Part shown: piece by piece, positions 7,199 through 13,624 of the stretch
Layout of the letters: each line of letters starts with the position of its first letter
How positions within the stretch are numbered: position 1 is the stretch's first letter
From: Bacteroidales bacterium UBA1751
GTDB lineage: Bacteria > Bacteroidota > Bacteroidia > Bacteroidales > UBA932
Assembly (NCBI GenBank): GCA_002315995.1
Contig: DCHN01000015.1
Location: forward strand, 15,265 to 29,969
DNA length: 14,705 nucleotides
Direction of reading: 5' to 3'
Position numbers and translations under genes: made by a program
The notes under the pieces: model-generated
Seen by the model: only the letters and a program-made list of their open reading frames with translations
What the model was told of the DNA's origin: nothing
Databases searched by the model: none

Positions 7199-7215
7199 TT
7201 TTGCCTGAGGCAAAA
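7199..7215 (+). promoter_or_regulatory. Hairpin upstream of the antiporter gene
   Basis: TTTTGCC (7199-7205) and GGCAAAA (7209-7215) form a perfect 7-bp stem with a TGA loop. CCAG (7191-7194) and CTGG (7219-7222) can enclose it. CCAGGT (7191-7196) can instead pair with ACCTGG (7162-7167) at the end of the kinase gene. It may be a weak terminator of the kinase transcript or part of the antiporter leader. Confidence 0.4.
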
Positions 7216-7253
7216 TATCTGGTATGGTAATCTCAGAATAAAATTTTGAAGTT

Positions 7254-8837
7254 ATGTTACCTTTAATGCTCATAGCAGTTGCAGTAATTATTCTGGTCTG
7301 CATTTTCCTCAACAACTTTTCAACCAAGGCCGGTGTTCCGGTTCTGCTGCTCTTCATTCTGTTCGGAATGTTGTACGGCTGGCTTGAGTTGCCTGAATAT
7401 CTAGATGTTGTTGAGCAGATATGTACAACTGCCCTTATATTCATAATGTTCTACGGAGGTTTCGGTACCAGCTGGAAAACGGCCAAGCCTGTTGCAACGC
7501 ACTCCGGAATACTTGCAACTGTAGGAGTATTTCTGACTGCTGCACTTACAGGACTCTTCTGCTGTTTCGTTCTTGGCTGGAACTGGAAGGAGAGTATGCT
7601 TCTTGGAGCAGTTGTAAGTTCCACAGATGCGGCAACCGTCTTCTCAATACTCAGGAACAGGAAGATGGGTCTGAAGGAGAACAGTGGACCTATGCTTGAA
7701 ATAGAGAGCGGATCAAATGACCCATGTTCTTACATGCTGACCATAATAATGCTCTCCATAATTTCTGGAACCTCTTCCGGGCTGGGCATTCTTTATGACA
7801 TATTCGCCCAGTTTGTCTATGGAATTGGAATAGGTGTTACAATGGCCCTTCTGGCTGCACATGTTCTCAAACGCAGAACTTTCCAGAAAGGTTTTGATTC
7901 AATGTATATGGTCTCAATTGCCTTGGCGGCGTATGCCATACCTTCTCTTATTGGTGGAAATGGTTATTTGAGTGTGTATATTGTTGGAATCATCCTGGGA
8001 AATACAGATTTCAATGGAAAGAAGTCTCTGGTAGGATTCTTTGATGGACTTACGAGCTTCATGCAGATTCTCATCTTCTTCATACTGGGATACATTGCAA
8101 TTCCATCATCACTTTATTCAGCCGTTGTTCCGGCAATTCTCATTTTCCTCTTTATGACAATTGTTGCCAGACCGGCTACGGTATTCTCATTGTTGATGCC
8201 TGCCAAAAAGTATTCGAAGCCTTTCCTTAAGCTCGTCTCGTTCGTTGGCCTGAGGGGTGCTGCATCAATAGTATTTGCCATAATGACAATAACCTCCGGG
8301 GTTGAACTTGAAAATGACATATTCAGCGTTGTATTCTGTATTGTGCTCATATCAATAGGACTCCAGGGTTCACTGATACCTTATGTCTCCAAGAAACTCA
8401 ATATGGTTGACACCAGCAATGATATAATGGGTACCTTCAGCGATTATACAGAGAATGAGGAGATTACTTTTGGAACAGTTTCAGTTAAGAAGAACAGCGG
8501 ACTGGACGGTCAGCTCATAAGGGATGTCAATCTTCCTCAGGAACTTATAGTTACGTTCATTGAGCGTAACAAACAGTATTTCGTTCCAAATGGAGATACG
8601 GTCATAGAGGCTGGAGACAATCTGGTCTTCTGTACCCGCTCCTTTGACTATGAGATTATGGGACGTCTTATTGAGTGCCCTCTGGCTAAGGGTAGCAAGT
8701 GGGCAGGCAAAGCACTTAAGGAGTATCCGAAAAATGGGAATTCAATTCTCATAATGATAAAGAGGGGAGATGGACGTATCATTCCAAATGGAGATACTAT
8801 TCTGCAGGAGGGAGATGTACTTGTAATTGTAAGGTAA
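7254..8837 (+). CDS. K+/H+ antiporter of the CPA1 family (CvrA/NhaP2-like)
   Basis: The 527-residue protein has a hydrophobic transport domain of roughly 390 residues with about 12 helices. SSTDAATVFSILR (122-134) and ESGSNDP (151-157) are the conserved ion-site motifs of CvrA/NhaP2-type antiporters. The cytoplasmic C-terminus carries two RCK_C (TrkA_C)-like units (about 404-462 and 470-527), each with a PNGDT...GD.LV segment. A 16-bp direct repeat (8584-8599 and 8782-8797) encodes the PNGDT parts. Family members exchange K+ or Na+ for H+ across the inner membrane, and RCK_C domains often bind regulatory ligands such as nucleotides. Direction and ion preference cannot be read from the sequence. 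Confidence 0.92.
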   Translation: MLPLMLIAVAVIILVCIFLNNFSTKAGVPVLLLFILFGMLYGWLELPEYLDVVEQICTTALIFIMFYGGFGTSWKTAKPVATHSGILATVGVFLTAALTGLFCCFVLGWNWKESMLLGAVVSSTDAATVFSILRNRKMGLKENSGPMLEIESGSNDPCSYMLTIIMLSIISGTSSGLGILYDIFAQFVYGIGIGVTMALLAAHVLKRRTFQKGFDSMYMVSIALAAYAIPSLIGGNGYLSVYIVGIILGNTDFNGKKSLVGFFDGLTSFMQILIFFILGYIAIPSSLYSAVVPAILIFLFMTIVARPATVFSLLMPAKKYSKPFLKLVSFVGLRGAASIVFAIMTITSGVELENDIFSVVFCIVLISIGLQGSLIPYVSKKLNMVDTSNDIMGTFSDYTENEEITFGTVSVKKNSGLDGQLIRDVNLPQELIVTFIERNKQYFVPNGDTVIEAGDNLVFCTRSFDYEIMGRLIECPLAKGSKWAGKALKEYPKNGNSILIMIKRGDGRIIPNGDTILQEGDVLVIVR

Positions 8838-8853
8838 AGTATTTTTCATTTTG

Positions 8854-8861
8854 TATATTTG
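8854..8861 (+). promoter_or_regulatory. Probable -7 promoter element of tpiA
   Basis: TATATTTG matches TAnnTTTG exactly and lies 23 nt before the tpiA ATG at 8885. The best upstream candidate, ATTG at 8826-8829, is 24 bp away, longer than the usual spacing, so the assignment is moderate. Confidence 0.5.
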
Positions 8862-8884
8862 TAAATTAATTGAAAACCAAAGAT

Positions 8885-9640
8885 ATGAGAAAACAGATTG
8901 TAGCCGGTAACTGGAAGATGAACACTACTGTTGAGGAGGGCGTTCAGTTGGCAAAGGATGTATTGGCAAAGAGTGCCGAAGTTGGAAATGGAGTGAAACT
9001 TATTACAGGAGTACCTTTTACTCATCTATATCCTGTTTCACAGATAATTGGATCAAGCAATATAGGCCTTGCAGCACAGAACTGTGCAGATGAACCTAAG
9101 GGTGCATTCACAGGAGAGGTTTCAGTTGCAATGCTCAAATCAGTTGGAACACAGTATTGCATTCTTGGCCATTCAGAGCGCAGGGAGTACTATACAGAGA
9201 CATCAGAAAAGCTCGTGAAGAAGATGGCCCTGGCCCTTGAGGCAGGAATATCACCTATCTTCTGTGTGGGTGAGAGATTGGATCAGAGAGAGGCAGGTGA
9301 GCATTTCAATGTTGTTAAGGCGCAGATTGAGGAGGTTCTTTTTACTTTGAGCGCAGAGCAGATGGCCAATGTCATTGTTGCGTACGAGCCGGTTTGGGCA
9401 ATTGGTACAGGCAAGACCGCCACAGCTGAGCAGGCTCAGGAGATTCATGCATTCATCAGAAAGACAATTGCTTCAAAGTTTGGCTCAAAGATTGCTGATG
9501 ATACAACCATTCTCTACGGAGGAAGCTGCAAGCCATCAAATGCAAAGGAACTCTTTGCTTGTCCTGACATTGACGGTGGCCTCATTGGAGGTGCATCACT
9601 CAAGGCAGATGACTTCATAGCAATTGCCAAGAGCTTCTGA
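8885..9640 (+). CDS. tpiA: Triosephosphate isomerase
   Basis: The 251-residue protein is of canonical length. It has the N-terminal AGNWKMN with Lys11, the catalytic histidine in CILGHSERR (His96), the catalytic glutamate in AYEPVWAIGTGKTAT (Glu168, starting the flexible loop 6), and the phosphate-binding YGGSCKPSNA (211-220) and GGLIGGASL (231-239) segments. It interconverts dihydroxyacetone phosphate and glyceraldehyde 3-phosphate in glycolysis. The ATG at 8885 gives the standard start; an in-frame TTG at 8870 would add five residues and is unlikely. All catalytic residues are present. Confidence 0.98.
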   Translation: MRKQIVAGNWKMNTTVEEGVQLAKDVLAKSAEVGNGVKLITGVPFTHLYPVSQIIGSSNIGLAAQNCADEPKGAFTGEVSVAMLKSVGTQYCILGHSERREYYTETSEKLVKKMALALEAGISPIFCVGERLDQREAGEHFNVVKAQIEEVLFTLSAEQMANVIVAYEPVWAIGTGKTATAEQAQEIHAFIRKTIASKFGSKIADDTTILYGGSCKPSNAKELFACPDIDGGLIGGASLKADDFIAIAKSF

Positions 9641-9655
9641 TTGTAGCAGATATTG

Positions 9656-9673
9656 TTTCCGGCAATACGGAAA
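9656..9673. terminator. Short hairpin between tpiA and the DUF4468 gene
   Basis: TTTCCG (9656-9661) and CGGAAA (9668-9673) form a perfect 6-bp stem with a 6-nt loop, 15 bp after the tpiA stop. No T-run follows. It may mark the 3' end of the tpiA transcript or lie in the leader of the next gene. Confidence 0.35.
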
Positions 9674-9700
9674 GATTCCAGGAATATAAATGTAATACAG

Positions 9701-10969
9701 ATGGATATGAAACAGTTTATTATCGCACTTTTGCTCGCACTTCCACTTGTTGCCTCCGCGCAGCAGGAACAGAACAGAATGGACCCTAAATACCTTGCCG
9801 GCGCCTTTATTGAGGAGAATGGCAAGCTTACTCTTCATAGGGAACTCGATGTAAATGGCCTTACCCAGGCAAAGATCAAGGAGGTTGTTCTCGACTGGAC
9901 CAAAGAGCATTTCAAGGGCGAGAATGATAAGGTATATGAGCTTAATGATGATGGAGACCATATCATGATTCAGTCAAAGGGCAGAATAAGAGTGAAAATA
10001 GGTCTTTTCGGATCATATGTCGATATGTTCTACAACGTTCTCTTTTCATACTCTGACAACAAGTGCTCTTTTGTCATGAGGGGGATGCGTTATACCAAGA
10101 ATCCATTTGAGCAGAAGCCTGAAACCATAGTTTATGCAGAGCAGTACCTTTCTGATTCATACGCTCTCACGAAAGATGGTACAAAGGTGAGTTACGGTAT
10201 TGGAACATACAGGATGAGCACTATTGACTATGCCGACAATCTGGCAAAGAGCGCCCAGGAGTTCTTTGATATTCGTTACAAGAACCTTGTATCAAACAGA
10301 TCAGTTGTTGCAACCGCTGCAGCAGAACAGCCTTCACAACAAACTGTAGCTTCTGAACCTCAGAAGAATGCTGAAAAAGTTGCTTCAGCAGAGAAGAAAG
10401 TTGCCACAGCTGCTGCAACAACCGCTGGTGATGCTTCAACGGTGGCTGCTACAACAGCAGTTGCTGCAACCGCTGCGGCAGCTACAACAGCCGCTGCAGT
10501 TTCCGCAACTTCCACAGCAGCAAAGACAACCGCTGCCGCTGCTGCAACCTCAGCCGCAACTGCACCAACCGCTGCACCGGCAGCCGCTCCTGCAGCACAG
10601 CCTGCACAGCCTGAGGCTAAACCTGCTGAGGCAACTCAGAAAGTGGAGCAGAAAACTATCGTAAGTGCTAAAGTTGCAGAATACATAAAGAACGGCGGAG
10701 CTGCAGTTACAAAGGTAGGTGGCAAGGCTCTCGGTTCACCGGTATTCGGTTCAGCCAAGTACACAAAGTTCGGAGCAACCGAAATCATCATGTACAAGAA
10801 CTCCGAGAACAAGGACAATATCAACCTTCTTCTTGAGATGTCGCAGAACTTTGAAATCACCGTTTATGAGGTTGTTGGTGGCAAGACCACATCAAAGGTT
10901 GCAGCCGTTCTGCGTTGCAACAAGGCTGAGTCAATGGATGACTTTATTGTTGGTGAGATCATTAAGTAA
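9701..10969 (+). CDS. Secreted DUF4468-like protein with Ala/Thr-rich linker
   Basis: The 422-residue protein begins with a clear Sec signal peptide (hydrophobic 5-18, likely cleavage after VASA at about residue 20). The N-terminal region (about 27-185) resembles the DUF4468 family, a TBP-like fold common in Bacteroidetes periplasmic proteins; this is from memory of the pattern and not a search. A long low-complexity linker (about 200-316) is rich in Ala, Thr, Pro and Lys. A C-terminal domain (about 317-422) contains Val/Lys/Gly-rich strands and ends MDDFIVGEIIK. ATG 9701 is chosen; ATG 9707 gives an equally good signal peptide. Function is unknown. Cell-envelope location is inferred from the signal peptide. 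Confidence 0.75.
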   Translation: MDMKQFIIALLLALPLVASAQQEQNRMDPKYLAGAFIEENGKLTLHRELDVNGLTQAKIKEVVLDWTKEHFKGENDKVYELNDDGDHIMIQSKGRIRVKIGLFGSYVDMFYNVLFSYSDNKCSFVMRGMRYTKNPFEQKPETIVYAEQYLSDSYALTKDGTKVSYGIGTYRMSTIDYADNLAKSAQEFFDIRYKNLVSNRSVVATAAAEQPSQQTVASEPQKNAEKVASAEKKVATAAATTAGDASTVAATTAVAATAAAATTAAAVSATSTAAKTTAAAAATSAATAPTAAPAAAPAAQPAQPEAKPAEATQKVEQKTIVSAKVAEYIKNGGAAVTKVGGKALGSPVFGSAKYTKFGATEIIMYKNSENKDNINLLLEMSQNFEITVYEVVGGKTTSKVAAVLRCNKAESMDDFIVGEIIK

Positions 10970-11006
10970 CGGATTCTTATCTAATTATTAACGAATAAAA
11001 TTGTAG

Positions 11007-11028
11007 CTGCCTCTTGCAAAAGGGGCAG
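11007..11028 (+). terminator. Stem-loop with GCAA tetraloop before the ROK gene
   Basis: CTGCCTCTT (11007-11015) pairs with AAGGGGCAG (11020-11028) with one G-T pair, closed by a GNRA-type GCAA tetraloop. A modest T-rich stretch follows (TTCATTT). It most likely ends the DUF4468-gene transcript. It lies only 14 nt before the ROK start codon, so it could instead affect translation of that gene. Confidence 0.5.
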
Positions 11029-11042
11029 TTCATTTAAGAGAT

Positions 11043-11987
11043 ATGTCAGTAATAGGAATAGATCTTGGCGGAACGAAGGTTGCGGGAGCCATTTTTGACA
11101 ACGATGGTAATGTTCTCAATAAAAAGGTTCAGCTGCTCGATGGTGCAACCGGAACGGTGGCTGGTGATAAGGTGAAGCTCCTTGTGTGCGAGCTTATGAT
11201 TATGGATCCGAATGTAACTGCCATTGGCGTATGCGTTCCGGGAATTGTCTATTCCAAGAAGGAGACCGTTTGGGCACCGAATATTCCAGGGTGGGAGAAT
11301 TTCCCTTTGAAATCCTATATAAAGGAGGCACTTGGAACTGCAGCAGATTCGGTTGAGGTTCGCATTGAGTCAGACCGTACCTGCTATATCTTGGGCGAGG
11401 CGTGGAAAGGTGCTGCGCGTGGATGTGAGAACGCAATATACATTGCGGTTGGAACAGGCATTGGAGCAGGAATACTTCTTGACGGCAAGATTATTCATGG
11501 TGCTAATGATATTGTTGGCGCTACTGGCTGGATGGCTTTGGAAAGGCCATATCGTGAGGATTTCATTCAGTGTGGATGTTGGGAGCACTATGCATCGGGA
11601 ACCGGTATTGGGTTGCAGGCCCGCAAGGCGCTCAGATGTGAGAAGAACTACAAGGGTGTTATGGCCAACAAGGCTGTGGATGATATCACCTCATACGATG
11701 TTTTTGATGCATATAAGTTGGGCGATCCTGTGGCTACACGTGTTCTTGATCAAGCCATTGAACTGTGGGGTATGGGGGCGGCCAATCTGGTGAGCCTATT
11801 CAATCCTGAGAAGGTTATATTCGGCGGAGGCATCTTTGGGCCTGCTTCTATTTTTGTGGAGCGAATATACTCTGAGGCCCTCAAGTGGGGTCAGCCTATA
11901 AGCATGCGTGACGTGGAGTTTGCAGCTTCCCAAATAGACGGTAACGCCGCCCTCGTAGGTGCAGCCGCCCTGGCTCTGAAAGCCTAA
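11043..11987 (+). CDS. ROK-family sugar kinase-like protein with atypical zinc motif
   Basis: The 314-residue protein has the ROK/actin-fold phosphate-1 motif GIDLGGTKVAGAIFD (5-19), a SDRTCYILGEAWKGAARG segment (110-127) that keeps the catalytic-position Asp111, and the phosphate-2 motif VGTGIGAGILLDG (136-148). The family's ExGH motif is replaced by ATGW (160-163). The CxCGxxGCxE zinc site is reduced to QCGCWE (176-181), so the usual zinc histidine and two of three cysteines are missing. A similar reduced form exists in Bacteroidetes ROK proteins as I recall. Glucokinase or another hexose kinase is plausible, and the downstream MFS gene fits sugar import and phosphorylation, but the substrate is open. 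Confidence 0.87.
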   Translation: MSVIGIDLGGTKVAGAIFDNDGNVLNKKVQLLDGATGTVAGDKVKLLVCELMIMDPNVTAIGVCVPGIVYSKKETVWAPNIPGWENFPLKSYIKEALGTAADSVEVRIESDRTCYILGEAWKGAARGCENAIYIAVGTGIGAGILLDGKIIHGANDIVGATGWMALERPYREDFIQCGCWEHYASGTGIGLQARKALRCEKNYKGVMANKAVDDITSYDVFDAYKLGDPVATRVLDQAIELWGMGAANLVSLFNPEKVIFGGGIFGPASIFVERIYSEALKWGQPISMRDVEFAASQIDGNAALVGAAALALKA

Positions 11988-11998
11988 GTGCTGTGGGA

Positions 11999-12154
11999 GT
12001 GGCATTTGGCCACAAAACCACCCCTTTTTGTGGCCAAATGGGTGTCCGGAGTGGTAAACGGCCACAAAATCACCCCTTTTTGTGGCCAAAAGGGTGTCCG
12101 GAATGGTAAACGGCCACAAAATCACCCCTTTTTGTGGCCAAAAGGGTGTCTGGA
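11999..12154. repeat. Three 52-bp tandem repeats with alternative hairpins
   Basis: Three head-to-tail copies of exactly 52 bp occupy 11999-12050, 12051-12102 and 12103-12154, filling most of the 197-bp ROK-MFS spacer. Copies 2 and 3 differ at two positions; copy 1 differs from copy 2 at six. Every copy contains GGCCACAAAA ... TTTTGTGGCC (10-bp stem). In copy 1 this extends to a 15-bp stem with CATTT/AAATG. Copies 2 and 3 can instead pair CACCC(C)TTTT with AAAAGGGTG, using the same T-run. The unit length is not a multiple of three, so it is not a coding repeat. No known repeat family is recognised. Confidence 0.9.
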
Positions 12155-12184
12155 AGAGCAAATAGATGATAAATACTTCAGATT

Positions 12185-13624
12185 ATGAGTAAAGGATACA
12201 GTACAACAAAGGTTTTTGTGGCAGCCTGCGCCGGAATGGCATTCTTCGGAGTGGCAATGCTCTCACTGGGACCTATTCTTGGGCAGTTGGGCGAAGGAGC
12301 CGCATCACTGCCGTCAACCCTCTCGTTGGGCATTATTCTTGGAACTATTCTCTTCGGCCCAATTGTAGATCGCTTTGGATACAAATGGTTGACCATTATT
12401 AGCTCAATACTCGCGTTGGTTGGACTCCAGGGGCTTGCTAACGGAAGTTTCTTGCTGGGAGGAGCAGATGCCAGAATGGTTGCGGATGCTGCAGAAGGGC
12501 TGGCTTCCGGGATTGCTGCTACTGAAAATTTGGCTACTGGCGTGGTTGAAGGCAGCGGAGCACTCTCTGTTATGGCCATTAACAGAATCTCCATCTTTGC
12601 GCTGGGACTTGGCGGCGGAATTCTGAACGGCCTTACCAATGCTGTTGTTTCGGATATTTACGATGATGACCATCGCGGTGGAAAATTGGGAGTCCTGGGA
12701 GGATTCTATTGCATTGGAGCACTCCTGTGGACACTCCTCAACTATTTCATTGCAGATTACCTCATACCGCTCAACTCAATGAGCGCTGTTATGTTCCTGT
12801 TCATCATCTACTTCTTCTTCATATCGTTCCCTGCTTCAAAGAGAGTTGTGAAAGAGTCGTGTGCAGCAGAAGGTTCTGATTCAGTATGTAATTCTGTTTG
12901 TGAACCGGCTGGTCAGGGCAACTCTCAGGCCGGTAACCAGTGCGGCGCCCAGTCTGAATCCTGCTCAATGTTCAGCCAAATAATCTCTCTGCTCAAGTAT
13001 CCGGCACTTTTGCTCTTCGCCTTTGTGCTCTTCTTCCAGAGTGGTTACGAGGGGTCAAGTGGAAGTTTCTCCATTACATTCCTTACAAACAATGGAGTTG
13101 ACCTTGGCGCTGCAACCCTTGCAATGACTTGGTTTACAATAGGAATGATGGCCGGAAGATTCCCTTTGGGGTACATTACCTCAAAGTTGAAATATGTAGG
13201 AACTCTTTACACTTATTTGAGTGTTGCACTTGTTGGAACTATACTATTCTTTGCGGCGCCAACCTCAATGACAGCTGTATATTGTGGAATGGTTCTTATA
13301 GGATTTGGTGTTGGAGCAACCTTCCCTGTAATTCTCAACTTTGTAGGAGGTGCATTCAAGAATAACTCCGGAACAGCCTTCTCAATAGCAATCTTCATTG
13401 CTCTTTGTGGGCAGTTCACCTTCAATTATATTGTAGGCAAGTCGTTTGAAGCATCAGCCGCTGTATCTGAAGCCTCTTCTGGTGTTGCTTCTGCGTGCAG
13501 TTCATCGTGCTGCTCTTCTGCGTTTACCAGTTCAGTCGTCTTTCCTGCAATGCTTATTGGGGCAATAGTGTTTATTATGGTACTCTTCCCAATAGCGCTC
13601 TCTTTTGCTAGAAAGATGAAATAA
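12185..13624 (+). CDS. Major facilitator superfamily transporter, probably sugar-type
   Basis: The 479-residue membrane protein has about 12 helices. The MFS motif GPIVDRFGYKWL (58-69) lies between helices 2 and 3, and a related motif (AGRFPLGYITSKL, 323-335) starts the second half. Overall layout resembles FucP-like or generic sugar MFS carriers; the substrate is not established. Three hydrophilic segments are unusual: a Gly/Ala-rich insertion at about 87-128, a Cys/Ser/Gly-rich central loop at about 219-262 with five cysteines, and a Ser/Ala/Cys-rich loop at about 420-449 with CSSSCC. The upstream ROK kinase suggests sugar import. The last 199 bp are antisense to the C-terminal part of the EFR1-like gene. 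Confidence 0.88.
   Translation: MSKGYSTTKVFVAACAGMAFFGVAMLSLGPILGQLGEGAASLPSTLSLGIILGTILFGPIVDRFGYKWLTIISSILALVGLQGLANGSFLLGGADARMVADAAEGLASGIAATENLATGVVEGSGALSVMAINRISIFALGLGGGILNGLTNAVVSDIYDDDHRGGKLGVLGGFYCIGALLWTLLNYFIADYLIPLNSMSAVMFLFIIYFFFISFPASKRVVKESCAAEGSDSVCNSVCEPAGQGNSQAGNQCGAQSESCSMFSQIISLLKYPALLLFAFVLFFQSGYEGSSGSFSITFLTNNGVDLGAATLAMTWFTIGMMAGRFPLGYITSKLKYVGTLYTYLSVALVGTILFFAAPTSMTAVYCGMVLIGFGVGATFPVILNFVGGAFKNNSGTAFSIAIFIALCGQFTFNYIVGKSFEASAAVSEASSGVASACSSSCCSSAFTSSVVFPAMLIGAIVFIMVLFPIALSFARKMK

Noticed and set aside
8584..8797. 16-bp direct repeat (8584-8599 and 8782-8797) as a possible recombination site
   Set aside because: Both copies encode the PNGDT segment of the two RCK_C units in the antiporter and are explained by the domain duplication.
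10368..10664. Gln/Leu-rich 98-residue ORF inside the DUF4468 gene
   Set aside because: It is the +1 shifted reading of the GCA/ACA-rich Ala/Thr linker, which produces CAG/CTG-like codons.
11988..12188. 66-residue plus-strand ORF and a 121-residue minus-strand ORF (11796-12161) across the tandem repeats
   Set aside because: The 52-bp unit shifts frame at each copy, and the open frames come from the repeat composition. Neither shows a plausible protein pattern, and the minus ORF runs into the end of the ROK gene.
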